Notes under the pieces: model-generated
Told to the model about the DNA's origin: nothing
Seen by the model: the letters and a program-made list of their open reading frames with translations, nothing else
Databases searched by the model: none
Translations under genes and position numbers: made by a program
Shown: piece by piece, positions 17,741 to 26,956 of the stretch
How positions within the stretch are numbered: the stretch's first letter is position 1
How the letters are laid out: every line of letters begins with the position of its first letter
NCBI RefSeq assembly: GCF_031598375.1
Contig: NZ_CP123872.1
Location: 3,096,501-3,160,500, forward strand
Direction: 5' to 3'
Source of the DNA: Temperatibacter marinus
GTDB lineage: Bacteria > Pseudomonadota > Alphaproteobacteria > Sphingomonadales > Kordiimonadaceae
DNA: 64,000 bases

Positions 17741-20119
17741 ATGAAAAAAGTAATTCTTATAAGCAGTCTGATTGCCTGTAGCTTCTTGTCTTCTGAGGCT
17801 CAAACAACAGATAAAAAAATCACACTAAAAAAAGTCATGTCTGACCCTGACTGGATGGGCAGACCTGCGCAAAACTGGCGCTGGCATTATAAGAGCGATA
17901 AAATTATATACAGTCAAAAGCGGCTAAACAGTCCTATTCGTGATAGCTTTGTCGATGGCATTGATGCAGGCGATACGCCGAACCAAGTTGATGCACATTC
18001 TTTGCACACCCTCTCAAACCGGGCCGTATGGAATGCCGACAAATCAAAGCTTATTTATCTCTCAAATGGCAATATTTTCATGCGGGCTGTAGCAACTGGT
18101 AAGCTTAAACAACTTACCTTCACCTCAGAGAGCAAAACAGGTCTTCAATTTTTAAGCACTGGTAAAATTGTTTTCCGAAGCGGCTGGACCTATTACAGCC
18201 TAAATCCCGACAACTTTCAATTGGCAGAGCTGGCTAATCTTAAAATTGGCAAACCTCCCAAGAGCATCAAGGATCCAAAATCATATGTTGCCAAGGAACA
18301 GCATAAATTAATTGAATATGTAGCCAAGAAACATGCGGAAAAAAAAGCTGCTAAGGCACATAGAGACGCTCTAAAAGAAGCCGCGCCAGCCTCACTTCCT
18401 GATTCCATCTATCTCGGTAAAGAGGTAACAATTCGCTGGTCAAGCCTCTCGCCAACGGGAGATAAAATGATCGTCGCCACACGCGAAAAAGGCGATGCCT
18501 ACAACAAAAAGGATGTTATGCCCAACTATATCACGGGAGATGCATCCGTGGAAGCCGTCAAAGCCAGAGTTAGGGTTGGAACGACGACGCCTCCCAAAGA
18601 AAAATTATGGCTCCTTGACTTGAAATCCAGCACAAAATTGCAATTAAGCATCAAAGACTTGGATGGCTTTGACGAAGACGTCCTTGCGTCAGTTAAACAG
18701 GAAAATATGCAACGGGACGGTAAATCATACACTTCCCAAAATGCCCCTAGGAATATCGTTTTCTGGAGAGCCCTTTGGTCTCCAAACGGTGCTGATGTCG
18801 CCGTAATGATGGAGGCTCATGACAATAAAGATCGTTGGATTGCAACGGTTGACCTTAGCACAGCAAAATTCAAACAAGAACACCGCCTTCATGACGATGC
18901 ATGGATAAATTATCATCACAATCAGATGGGTTGGCTTCCCTCTTCAGATCAATTTTTCTACCAATCCGAAGAAGATGGCTATGCACATATCTATCTTAAA
19001 AAGCCAGGCCAAAAAACTATTCAGCTCACTAAAGGTTCTTATGTTGCAGACAGAATAACTGTGACCAAGAAAGGAGACTATCTTTATTACCGAGCAAATA
19101 AGGAACATCCTGGTGTTTTTGAAATTTACCGTGTGGCTCTCGCCTCAGGAAAACATGAGCAACTCACGTCTTTAGGGGGATTGATTGACTATCGTCTTAG
19201 TCCTGATGAATCGTCTCTACTGCTTGAGCACTCTAAGACAATCATGCCGCCAGAATTGTTTGTGCAATCAGCGCACTCAAACTCAAAAGCTGTCCAAATT
19301 AGTGCTTTCACCAGTGAAGAGTTTAAATCATATTCTTGGCAAACGCCTGAGATCGTTGAGGTAAAATCTGATCACCATGACCGTCCGATTTATGCCCGCG
19401 TCTATAGACCCGTCGCTCAACATGACGCTATAAAAAAACGCGCTGTTATGTTTATCCACGGTGCAGGGTATCTCCAAAATGCGCACAAGGGGTGGTCTGG
19501 ATATTTCCGTGAATTTATGTTCCATCAGATGCTTATTCAAAAAGGATATGTTGTGATGGACATGGACTGGCGAGCATCAAAGGGCTATGGCCGAGACTGG
19601 CGGACAGCTATCTACCGTCAGATGGGAACACCTGAAGTTGAGGATATTCGAAGCGGTATTAATTTCATGATAGAAAATGAGAATGTAGATCCAAAGCGCA
19701 TTGGCGGATACGGGGGGTCATACGGTGGCTTTCTGACGTTAATGGCCATGTTTAAAGAGCCTGATTTATTTGCTGCAGGCTCAGCCTTGCGTCTTGTCTC
19801 TGATTGGACCAGTTATAATCATGGCTATACATCTAACATTCTCAACACCCCTCAGGTTGACCCCATTGCATTTGAGCGCAGCAGTCCAATATATTTTGCA
19901 GAAGGCTTACAAAAGCCACTCTTATTAAATGCACCTATGGTGGACAGCAATGTCTTCTTCCAAGACACCGTCAGATTAGTACAAAGACTGATTGAACTTG
20001 AAAAGACTGACAATTTTGAAACAGCGATTTTTCCGGTCGAAAACCATGGCTTCACAGAGCCATCCAGCTGGTTGGATGAATATCGACGCATATTTAAGTT
20101 GTTTGAAAATAATTTATAA
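17741..20119 (+). CDS. Exported S9 family prolyl oligopeptidase-type peptidase
   Basis: A 792-aa serine peptidase with a Sec signal (MKKVILISSLIACSFLSSEA). Residues about 40-530 form the beta-propeller, and the C-terminal third is the alpha/beta hydrolase domain: the nucleophile in GGYGGSYGGF, the acid in the NAPMVDSNVFF region, and the histidine in ENHGF. This is the DPP4/acylaminoacyl peptidase group. The start at 17741 has an AGAGGG site; the frame extends to a TTG at 17660 but that would bury the signal. It probably trims peptides in the periplasm. It ends at a terminator shared with hisI. Confidence 0.92.
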   Translation: MKKVILISSLIACSFLSSEAQTTDKKITLKKVMSDPDWMGRPAQNWRWHYKSDKIIYSQKRLNSPIRDSFVDGIDAGDTPNQVDAHSLHTLSNRAVWNADKSKLIYLSNGNIFMRAVATGKLKQLTFTSESKTGLQFLSTGKIVFRSGWTYYSLNPDNFQLAELANLKIGKPPKSIKDPKSYVAKEQHKLIEYVAKKHAEKKAAKAHRDALKEAAPASLPDSIYLGKEVTIRWSSLSPTGDKMIVATREKGDAYNKKDVMPNYITGDASVEAVKARVRVGTTTPPKEKLWLLDLKSSTKLQLSIKDLDGFDEDVLASVKQENMQRDGKSYTSQNAPRNIVFWRALWSPNGADVAVMMEAHDNKDRWIATVDLSTAKFKQEHRLHDDAWINYHHNQMGWLPSSDQFFYQSEEDGYAHIYLKKPGQKTIQLTKGSYVADRITVTKKGDYLYYRANKEHPGVFEIYRVALASGKHEQLTSLGGLIDYRLSPDESSLLLEHSKTIMPPELFVQSAHSNSKAVQISAFTSEEFKSYSWQTPEIVEVKSDHHDRPIYARVYRPVAQHDAIKKRAVMFIHGAGYLQNAHKGWSGYFREFMFHQMLIQKGYVVMDMDWRASKGYGRDWRTAIYRQMGTPEVEDIRSGINFMIENENVDPKRIGGYGGSYGGFLTLMAMFKEPDLFAAGSALRLVSDWTSYNHGYTSNILNTPQVDPIAFERSSPIYFAEGLQKPLLLNAPMVDSNVFFQDTVRLVQRLIELEKTDNFETAIFPVENHGFTEPSSWLDEYRRIFKLFENNL

Positions 20120-20124
20120 CGGAA

Positions 20125-20155
20125 AATAGGCCATGAAGACGGGGCCTATTTTTTT
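20125..20155 (+). terminator. Intrinsic terminator after the S9 peptidase gene
   Basis: AATAGGCC-ATGAAGACGG-GGCCTATT followed by T residues, six bases after the peptidase stop. The T tail overlaps the stop region of the convergent hisI gene. Confidence 0.8.
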
Positions 20156-20553
20156 GTGAGGGTTGTCTCTAGTCGGCCCCCCTCATCCTCAAGGCTTATT
20201 TCTCGATAAAAGCAAGAGGGGTAGCCCACATGACAGCAGCCCTCTCCCATTTGCTCAACAATCAGCCAAAGACTATCTTGGTCGCAATCTGTTTTGAAAT
20301 TGATTACTTTTTGAATTTCCCCAGAAGTAGCCCCTTTATGCCAAAGCTCCTGTCTAGAGCGAGAAAAATAATGCGCTTCTTTGGTTATCAGCGTTTGCTT
20401 TATCGCTTCCGCATCCATCCAAGCCTGCATCAATATCCCCCCAGTTTTGACACATGTTGTTGTCACGGGAATTAAACCGCGGTCATCAAATTTGGGGGCA
20501 AAACCAGATCCTTCTTCCAGGTCGCTTCGGCTTTTTGGCGTATAAAATTCCAT
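20146..20553 (-). CDS. hisI: Phosphoribosyl-AMP cyclohydrolase
   Basis: HisI opens the adenine ring of PR-AMP in histidine synthesis. The 135-aa protein shows MQAWMDAEAIKQT, the active-site segment FSRSRQELWHKGATSG, the magnesium-binding DCDQDSLW and the zinc-binding cysteines (CVKTG; GEGCCHVGYPSCFYR). There is no fused HisE domain. The ATG at 20553 follows the stop of the upstream VOC gene by two bases, which suggests coupling. An in-frame GTG at 20559 is less likely. Confidence 0.96.
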   Translation of the reverse strand: MEFYTPKSRSDLEEGSGFAPKFDDRGLIPVTTTCVKTGGILMQAWMDAEAIKQTLITKEAHYFSRSRQELWHKGATSGEIQKVINFKTDCDQDSLWLIVEQMGEGCCHVGYPSCFYREISLEDEGGRLETTLTKK

Positions 20554-20555
20554 TA

Positions 20556-20933
20556 TCACTCTCTAATCTCAACTCTCCAGGGAGGATTTAACCGGTTCTC
20601 GCCTGCCCAGTAAAGTTTAATTTTATTCCCAGATGGGTCTTCTAGCATAGCCTCGCGCCAGAGGTAGCTTTTTGTTTCCGGCTCTGTTAAGAAAATATGC
20701 CCCTTTTCCTTTAAGCGATGGACCCAATCATCAAGCTCTTCTTCTTCAAAATAGATGATTGCCCCATTGACGGCATTTTCCTCTAGAGAGAGAGAAAAAC
20801 TGGCGGTTCCATCTTGATCTTCAAATCGCGCATAATGAGGTGTGTCCACAATCTGCAAGAACCCCAGCGACAGATAGAAAGCAACAGCTGCCTGCATGTC
20901 AGATACAGGCAATGTTATTTGATTAAGTTTCAT
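20556..20933 (-). CDS. VOC family (glyoxalase/bleomycin-resistance-like) protein
   Basis: A 125-aa vicinal-oxygen-chelate fold protein with the paired beta-alpha-beta-beta-beta modules: LNQITLPVSDMQAAVAFYLSLG and the C-terminal EAMLEDPSGNKIKLYWAGENR with the metal-binding glutamate/tyrosine region. The activity of such small members ranges from isomerases to dioxygenases and is not determined. It lies between folE and hisI in one minus-strand operon with tight spacing. Confidence 0.88.
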   Translation of the reverse strand: MKLNQITLPVSDMQAAVAFYLSLGFLQIVDTPHYARFEDQDGTASFSLSLEENAVNGAIIYFEEEELDDWVHRLKEKGHIFLTEPETKSYLWREAMLEDPSGNKIKLYWAGENRLNPPWRVEIRE

Positions 20934-20949
20934 TTAAAATATCCCGAGT

Positions 20950-21591
20950 TCACCCCTGAACAGCGCGCCAAAACCTTTTCTCAAACTTCGACTCGTTGAA
21001 ACAACCTCTGAAACTATGTGTGACCGTTGTGGTATCATGCTTATGAACGCCGCGCATTGTCATACAGTGATGGGCCGCGTCAATCACAACGGCAACTCCT
21101 TCGGCTTGCAACTCTTGTTCTATTGCATCCGCGATTTGTGCTGTCATCTTCTCTTGAACTTGAAGACGCTTTGCAAACAGATCGACCGTGCGAGCAAGTT
21201 TCGAAAGGCCAACAACTCTTCCATTCGGCATATAAGCCACATGAGCCTTACCAATGATTGGAACCATATGATGCTCACAATGACTTTCAAAGGGGATATC
21301 TTTCACAACAACCATGTCGTTATAGCCCTCAACCTCTTCAAATGTTTTTGATAAAATTTCATGAGGGTTTTGACTATAGCCTTTGAAAAATTCTAAGTAA
21401 GCTTTTGTAACCCTTTTCGGCGTTTCTAAAAGACCTTCTCTTTCAGGATTTTCTCCTGCCCAGCGCAACAATGTACGCACAGCTTCTTCAGCTTCCTCTC
21501 TGGTCGGCTTCGCAGAGGCGTGATCTGCAGTGGCGTCCTTCAGTTCCAGGTCATCGCCTAAATCAGGCGACCTTTCAAGTACGGCATCCAT
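20950..21591 (-). CDS. folE: GTP cyclohydrolase I
   Basis: FolE converts GTP to dihydroneopterin triphosphate for folate or preQ-type pathways. The 213-aa protein has the zinc-binding residues in [15 protein letters not shown] and [13 protein letters not shown], and the signature [22 protein letters not shown]. The N-terminal 30 residues are an acidic extension. It is the first gene of a run folE-VOC-hisI and is divergent from the Fe-S scaffold gene, an arrangement frequent in alphaproteobacteria. Confidence 0.98.
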   Translation of the reverse strand: MDAVLERSPDLGDDLELKDATADHASAKPTREEAEEAVRTLLRWAGENPEREGLLETPKRVTKAYLEFFKGYSQNPHEILSKTFEEVEGYNDMVVVKDIPFESHCEHHMVPIIGKAHVAYMPNGRVVGLSKLARTVDLFAKRLQVQEKMTAQIADAIEQELQAEGVAVVIDAAHHCMTMRGVHKHDTTTVTHSFRGCFNESKFEKRFWRAVQG

Positions 21592-21807
21592 CTGGATTTC
21601 CTTTATGTCTGAGGGTGCAATATGCTGCCCTTTCTGTCCTGTTTACGGGCCTGAGGTATGATCAGATCAGGAATAACTTCCTTGAAACAGGCAATAGCTG
21701 CGCCCCATGGGGAGGTACAGCAAATCTATTATATCATAAAATGGTTGGAAAAACAGAGCTTTCAAGTTACACAGCAAATATTCTTACTTTCACCCTTAGA
21801 GATACCT

Positions 21808-22236
21808 ATGTCCAAATTGTATACGAAAGACATCCTCCGCCTGACTTTACAAATTCCAAATCAAGTTAGATTGGAGAACCCAGACAAAACAATTGACCGT
21901 CGCAGTCGCATATGCGGTAGTTCATTGGCTTTGGATCTTAAGCTCTCGGATACAGGAGATATTTTAGATTTTGGGTGGGACGTAAAAGCCTGCGCCCTTG
22001 GTCAAGCTTCAGCCGCGATCATCGGTCCTAAACTCATCCATCTCAGTCTTGATCATCTCATCATTCTAAAAGACCATATGGACGCAATGCTACGGGATGG
22101 TAAAAAAGTTGAGTGGGAAACAGTCTTGGAAGGTGATTTTACGAAAATGCAGTATCTAGAAGCTGCAAAAGATCATCCTGGTCGCCTTGGGGCTATCTAT
22201 CTGCCCATAGATGCCCTCCTCACTCACTATAGATAA
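21808..22236 (+). CDS. Iron-sulfur cluster assembly scaffold protein (IscU/NifU N-terminal-like)
   Basis: The 142-aa protein matches the alphaproteobacterial scaffold-like family encoded beside folE: MSKLYTKDILRLTLQIPN, RICGSSLALDLKL and DFGWDVKACALGQASAAIIG, which preserve two of the cluster-ligand cysteines (in RICGS and KACAL). The third IscU cysteine is not seen in the C-terminal part, so the role may differ from IscU. The start at 21808 is chosen by family alignment. The frame is open further upstream to 21658, but that sequence shows no family pattern. Confidence 0.78.
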   Translation: MSKLYTKDILRLTLQIPNQVRLENPDKTIDRRSRICGSSLALDLKLSDTGDILDFGWDVKACALGQASAAIIGPKLIHLSLDHLIILKDHMDAMLRDGKKVEWETVLEGDFTKMQYLEAAKDHPGRLGAIYLPIDALLTHYR

Positions 22237-22240
22237 TCAC

Positions 22241-23188
22241 TTAGTCTTCAAACGTGGTAATGGTTTGACGCTTTCTATTCACCTTTAGTTCAAAGACATC
22301 TGGGCGGCTATAATGCCCTGAGCTATCAAAATTCTGCCGTTCTTGCCTTACGAGACCTGCATCTATATCTGCATATATGATCTCTTCGTCAGATCCAATC
22401 GGGGCAACGAGCCAGTGCCCATTGGGTGCGGCGATACAACTGCCACCGTTTGCCATTATTGCTTTGGATGTTTTGGTCAATAGATCATAATGCGGGGTGG
22501 TTTTCGGGTAATCGCTGGGACGCATGACACCAGAAACAGAAAGGACAAACGACCGTCCCTCTTTCGCTATAACTGGCGTAAGGTCTTTGGTGTTATGACT
22601 CCCTCCAGGCCAAGAAGCAATATGTAAACTTTCTCCCTGCGCATATAAACTAGCTCGAGCAAGCGGCATCCAATTCTCCCAACAATTTAGTCCCCCAACT
22701 TTAAAGGCACCTATATCATGCACTTTCAGTCCATTGCCATCACCGATGGACCAAGCCAGACGTTCTTCATATGTTGGCATTAATTTTCTTTGTGTGGACT
22801 GAAGGTGTCCTTCTTGATCTATATAGGCAAGAGTACAATAGAGGCTATGAAATCCACGATCTTCAGCCCGTTCGATTAGTCCCAAATAACAAGCAATAGA
22901 TTTTTCCGCACAAACCGCCTGAATGGGGTGAAGGTCACCCCGCGTAATGGAAACGGCCTGATCCATATAATGGGAGTGAATTTCTTTTTGCGCTTGATCC
23001 TCAAATTTTGAGGCATGAGTGTCACTGAGCCAAAAAGGATATCCTGGTAGAAGCCCCTCTCCAAATGCGACGAGACTTGCACCATTTGAAGCTGCTTCAG
23101 AAATCGCTGTTACGATTTTCTCTGTCGTTTTCACACGATCACCCCAAATAGGAGCAAGCTGAGCGGCAGCCACTTTTAAACAGTCCAT
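22241..23188 (-). CDS. Nitrilase-family carbon-nitrogen hydrolase
   Basis: A 315-aa enzyme of the nitrilase branch. The catalytic triad is visible: Glu in LVAFGEGLLPGYPFW, Lys in QRKLMPTYEER and Cys in GLNCWENWMPLAR. The CWEN context is typical of true nitrilases rather than amidases. It hydrolyses a nitrile to an acid plus ammonia; the substrate cannot be read. It is convergent with the Fe-S scaffold gene, with only four bases between stops. Confidence 0.93.
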   Translation of the reverse strand: MDCLKVAAAQLAPIWGDRVKTTEKIVTAISEAASNGASLVAFGEGLLPGYPFWLSDTHASKFEDQAQKEIHSHYMDQAVSITRGDLHPIQAVCAEKSIACYLGLIERAEDRGFHSLYCTLAYIDQEGHLQSTQRKLMPTYEERLAWSIGDGNGLKVHDIGAFKVGGLNCWENWMPLARASLYAQGESLHIASWPGGSHNTKDLTPVIAKEGRSFVLSVSGVMRPSDYPKTTPHYDLLTKTSKAIMANGGSCIAAPNGHWLVAPIGSDEEIIYADIDAGLVRQERQNFDSSGHYSRPDVFELKVNRKRQTITTFED

Positions 23189-23322
23189 AAAACATTCCCT
23201 TCATTAAAGATTATCTATACAACATAGGAGGAGTATGGTTTAAGCGGAAAATTAATAAGTTCACAATATTGTCATGATTAAGAGACATATTCATATGTCA
23301 ATTTTAATGGAGTGAAACTTAC

Positions 23323-24459
23323 ATGCCTGCATCAAAGTTAAAAATTGCCTTATTTTCTGGTAATTACAACTATGTAAAAGACGGCGCAAATCAAGCGCTC
23401 AATAAACTTGTTGCCTATCTTGAAAAGCAAGGAGTTGAGGTGCGTGTTTATTCTCCCACCTCCAAGACACCAGCTTTTGAACCAGCGGGGACTTTAATCA
23501 GTATCCCGTCATGGCCCATACCGACAAGAAAAGAATATCGAATTGCCTTCCGTCTCCCAAAAGAGATCATTGCCAATCTGGATGAATTTGCCCCAGATAT
23601 CATTCACATATCTTCTCCTGATTGGGCCAGTCAGAAAGCCATCAAATATGCAACAAAGCGAGGCCTGCCAGTGGTTGCCAGTGTTCACACACGGTTTGAG
23701 ACTTATATGTCTTACTATAAACTTGGCTGGGTCGAAGGGATGATGTCTCGCAAAATTGCTAAAATATACAATACATGTAATGAAATCTTCATCCCAACAC
23801 CCTGCATGGAGGATGTCTTAAGGCCTACAGGTGTGACAGTCCCAATGAAAACATGGACACGGGGTATTGATTTAGAGCAATATTCGCCAAACAACCGAGA
23901 CGAAAAATGGCGTCTCTCGCAGGGATTTTCTGCAAATGACTGTGTAATTAGTTTTGTGGGTAGAATCGTGCTAGAAAAGGGCCTTCAAGTATTTGCTGAT
24001 ACAATGAATATACTCAGGAAGAGAGGCCTCGAGTTTAAAGTGGTGGTCGCAGGAGAGGGCCCGAAAAAAGCATGGTTTCACCAACGCATGCCCTATGCAC
24101 ATTTTGTTGGCTTTCAGACAGGCGCAGACTTAGCCAGAACCTATGCCAGTTCAGACATTTTCTTTAACCCCTCTGAAACAGAAACTTTTGGCAATGTCAC
24201 TCTAGAAGCCATGGCTTCTGCAGTGCCTCAAGTCTGTGCGAATGCTTCTGGTAGTAAATTTCTTGTGGTAGATGGTGAAACTGGGTTTCTTGCCCATAAG
24301 AATACAGCTACAGAATATGCTGATAGAATTGAAGTCTTAATAACAGATCCAAATACTCGTAAAAAATTCTCAAGTCATAGCGTCAAGCGCAGTGAGGAAT
24401 TCCACTGGGATAGCGTTCTGGGGCAGGTTTTAGGGCATTACAGGTCCCTTTTAAGTTAA
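23323..24459 (+). CDS. Group 4 glycosyltransferase
   Basis: A 378-aa GT-B fold glycosyltransferase. N-terminal acceptor side: ALFSGNYNYVKDGANQALNKL. Donor side: ISFVGRIVLEKGLQVFADT, VVAGEGPKKAWF, and the E-x7-E type motif NPSETETFGNVTLEAMASAVPQVCANASGS. It resembles GDP-mannose or UDP-sugar-dependent lipid/diacylglycerol glycosyltransferases. It is followed 82 bases later by a polytopic membrane protein and glycerate 2-kinase on the same strand, possibly one envelope-related unit. Confidence 0.88.
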   Translation: MPASKLKIALFSGNYNYVKDGANQALNKLVAYLEKQGVEVRVYSPTSKTPAFEPAGTLISIPSWPIPTRKEYRIAFRLPKEIIANLDEFAPDIIHISSPDWASQKAIKYATKRGLPVVASVHTRFETYMSYYKLGWVEGMMSRKIAKIYNTCNEIFIPTPCMEDVLRPTGVTVPMKTWTRGIDLEQYSPNNRDEKWRLSQGFSANDCVISFVGRIVLEKGLQVFADTMNILRKRGLEFKVVVAGEGPKKAWFHQRMPYAHFVGFQTGADLARTYASSDIFFNPSETETFGNVTLEAMASAVPQVCANASGSKFLVVDGETGFLAHKNTATEYADRIEVLITDPNTRKKFSSHSVKRSEEFHWDSVLGQVLGHYRSLLS

Positions 24460-24541
24460 GGAGCTTGCGCTTCTCAATTCACTATCGAAAGCATTTGGGA
24501 AAGCTGTTGCGTTGATATTATTCTTTGAATAGACTTTTGAG

Positions 24542-25492
24542 ATGAAACACATGCTTGAAAAATTACCGAAGGATCTGACAAAAAAGGTCGGTTCCTTATT
24601 ACAACTCGCCATGATCTGCAGCCTATGCTTTTATGTGTTTTCTAAATTATCAACCATGGGCTGGGAGACGATATTTAACAACTTACCAACCCATCCTCTT
24701 TTTTACTGCCTCTTTGCGATCAATTTTATTTTATTACCGCTCAGTGAATCCTTCATATACAGGAGACACTGGCTGACCCTTTTTTCGGCTCCTCAACGTT
24801 TTCTCCCCGCTCTAATGCGCAAGCAAGCCTTAAATGATGTTGTTTTAGGTTACAGCGGTGAAGCTTATCTATATTTTTGGGCTCGCAACAATGTCAAACA
24901 AGATCATAAGCTATCAGCTTCATTGATAAAAGATAACACACTCCTCTCTGGCGCGTCGTCTTCTACTCTGGCTTTATTCTTCCTTATCGGCTTTTGGCTT
25001 ATGGGCGATTTTGATGACCTCTTGAACACCTTGCCAGAAGGAGTTGAATATGTTGGCGGTGTCATGATCTTTAGCATTATGATCGTCATCCTTCTCCTCC
25101 TCTTTGGCCGCCGCCTCCTTAAAATTAAAGCGCCCGAAATTAGTAGAATTACTAGCATTCATATAGGCCGCCTTATACTATTCGAAAGTCTGCAAGTGCT
25201 GCAGTGGTCTTTGATACTTCCTGAGGTTCCTCTTGCCGTATGGGTTGGCTTTGTAACAACAAAAATGATGATTACACGCATTCCTTTTACGCCCAATAAG
25301 GAACTCATCCTCTTAGGCTTAGCTGTATCACTGGCAGATTTCGTTCCCTCTCCAGAGGCGGCCGTAGCGGGCATCTTTTTAGCCAACACGCTTTTGAATC
25401 AGCTCTCAAATACTGGCGTATTCATCCTTATGTATTTTTCAGGCTTTAGAAGTCAGAAGGAACTTGAAGCCACATCCCCAAAGGACTCATAG
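24542..25492 (+). CDS. Polytopic membrane protein, flippase/LPG-synthase-TM-like
   Basis: A 316-aa protein with about seven hydrophobic segments (for example LLQLAMICSLCFYVFSK, LALFFLIGFWL, VMIFSIMIVILLLLF) and no soluble domain. The layout, including a helical loop after the second segment and ITRIPFTPNKELILLG near the C-terminus, recalls the lysylphosphatidylglycerol-synthase transmembrane/flippase-like superfamily, but this is a tentative match. The position behind a glycosyltransferase would fit export or synthesis of a glycolipid. Confidence 0.6.
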   Translation: MKHMLEKLPKDLTKKVGSLLQLAMICSLCFYVFSKLSTMGWETIFNNLPTHPLFYCLFAINFILLPLSESFIYRRHWLTLFSAPQRFLPALMRKQALNDVVLGYSGEAYLYFWARNNVKQDHKLSASLIKDNTLLSGASSSTLALFFLIGFWLMGDFDDLLNTLPEGVEYVGGVMIFSIMIVILLLLFGRRLLKIKAPEISRITSIHIGRLILFESLQVLQWSLILPEVPLAVWVGFVTTKMMITRIPFTPNKELILLGLAVSLADFVPSPEAAVAGIFLANTLLNQLSNTGVFILMYFSGFRSQKELEATSPKDS

Positions 25493-25494
25493 AG

Positions 25495-26766
25495 GTGCAA
25501 ATCACTCGCAAAACCCTTCTCTCTTTATATGAAACAGCTGTTACAGCTGTTCACCCAACACGCTGCCTTCCCTCTTATATCCCCTCCCCCATAAAAGGGC
25601 GAACTCTGGTTGTTGCAGCAGGCAAAGCCTCCGTACAGATGGCTGAAGTTTTTGCAAATGCGTATAAAGGCCCATTCGAAGGGCTTCTCATCAGTCATTA
25701 TTCGCCAGACCCAACTTTATCGGTTCTTTCACAGTTTGAGCAAATTACAGCGAGCCATCCTATTCCAAATGCCGCTGGACAAAGCGCAGCCATAAGAGCT
25801 CTAGAGCTTGCTACGTCCTTGAAAGAAGGGGATCGTCTTATTGTTTTGCTGTCTGGGGGGGCTTCTGCCTTATTACCAGCCCCGTGTCAGGGCATTTCAC
25901 TAGAAGACAAAATCAAATTAACCCAGCAACTTCTTGCCTGCGGTGCATCCATTCAAGAGATTAACACAGTTAGGCAGCATTGCTCAGAGATCAAAGGCGG
26001 CCGGTTAGCATCACAAGCCGCTCCTGCAGAGGTGCTCACTCTGGCAATTTCAGACGTGGTTGGTGATGATCCCGTCTATATCGCCTCGGGTCCAACCCAT
26101 CACACTCTGACACCCAAAAACTCTGTTGAAAAGATCTTGAATAACTATCAAATCTCTCTTCCTTCTGCAGTAAGAGACGCAATTTTAGAGCGGGAAATTT
26201 CCCATTCAAAAAATGTGAATACGCACTACTCTCTTATCGCGAGTGCACGCGTTGCCCTAAACGCCGTTGAAGAGCAGCTTCGTCAGCTAGGATATACGAT
26301 CCACAATCTGGGATATGATCTGAAGGGCGATGCTATTGAAACAGCAACAGAACATGCCAATCTCATCACCTATCACATCGCTAAGAAAAAGGTCAATCTC
26401 AGGGAAGGAAACCTAAGGAAACCGATCGCTTTTATCTCAGGCGGGGAACTCACTGCTATCTTAGGTCCTGCAACTGGAAGAGGCGGCCCAAATACAGAAT
26501 ATCTTCTAAGTCTCTACAGCCAGCTGTCTATCAACAATCCATACTATGCACTCGCCTGTGATACTGACGGTAAAGATGGCACCGGTGAGGCGGGGGCACT
26601 TTTAACACCTGACCTTGTAGAAACAATTAAGACGCAAAAGCTTAACGCCTCACAATATATTAAGCACAAAGATAGCTATACATTTTTTGATGAGATTGAC
26701 GGTTTAGTTATAACAGGGCCAACAGACACCAATGTGAATGACATTCGAATTATTCTCGTACATTAG
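25495..26766 (+). CDS. Glycerate 2-kinase (MOFRL/DUF4147 type)
   Basis: A 423-aa kinase that phosphorylates D-glycerate to 2-phosphoglycerate. The N-terminal DUF4147 domain shows VVAAGKASVQMAEVF and LIVLLSGGASALLPAP; the C-terminal MOFRL domain shows FISGGELTAILG, GRGGPNTEYLLSL and ACDTDGKDGTGEAGA. Translation starts at GTG, three bases after the upstream stop, so it is coupled to the membrane protein gene. It would link glycerate from sugar-acid or glyoxylate metabolism to glycolysis. Confidence 0.92.
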   Translation: MQITRKTLLSLYETAVTAVHPTRCLPSYIPSPIKGRTLVVAAGKASVQMAEVFANAYKGPFEGLLISHYSPDPTLSVLSQFEQITASHPIPNAAGQSAAIRALELATSLKEGDRLIVLLSGGASALLPAPCQGISLEDKIKLTQQLLACGASIQEINTVRQHCSEIKGGRLASQAAPAEVLTLAISDVVGDDPVYIASGPTHHTLTPKNSVEKILNNYQISLPSAVRDAILEREISHSKNVNTHYSLIASARVALNAVEEQLRQLGYTIHNLGYDLKGDAIETATEHANLITYHIAKKKVNLREGNLRKPIAFISGGELTAILGPATGRGGPNTEYLLSLYSQLSINNPYYALACDTDGKDGTGEAGALLTPDLVETIKTQKLNASQYIKHKDSYTFFDEIDGLVITGPTDTNVNDIRIILVH

Positions 26767-26828
26767 TTATAAAAGCAGTGACCTGACAAGGCCTCGTGAA
26801 TCAGGGATACCCTCTTGTGAGGACGACA

Positions 26829-26944
26829 CAAGGATTAGTATCTCTTCTTTGACGCAGGGGCGATAAAGAAGCCGCCGAAATATTCTGCCGATCATATCGG
26901 CAGTCTATTGGCACTAATCCTTGCTCTGCCCTCCTCCCACAGAG
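26829..26944. ncRNA. Candidate structured RNA: three-way junction plus 3' hairpin
   Basis: In the 190-base spacer between convergent genes, CAAGGATTAGT (26829-26839) pairs perfectly with ACTAATCCTTG (26913-26923). This closes two internal perfect hairpins, CTTCTTT/AAAGAAG (26844-26871) and CTGCCGAT-CAT-ATCGGCAG (26885-26903). CTCTG/CAGAG (26924-26944) adds a fourth stem. This is not the shape of a simple terminator and there is no T run. The strand is undetermined. It does not match tmRNA, RNase P, 6S or SRP signatures that I know. It could be a small RNA or a mobile palindromic element. Confidence 0.5.
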
Positions 26945-26956
26945 TAGCAGGGGCCG

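Noticed and set aside
26829-26944. Known structured RNA such as 6S, SRP RNA, tmRNA or RNase P
   Set aside because: None of the conserved sequence blocks of these RNAs is visible, and the element is too short for most of them.
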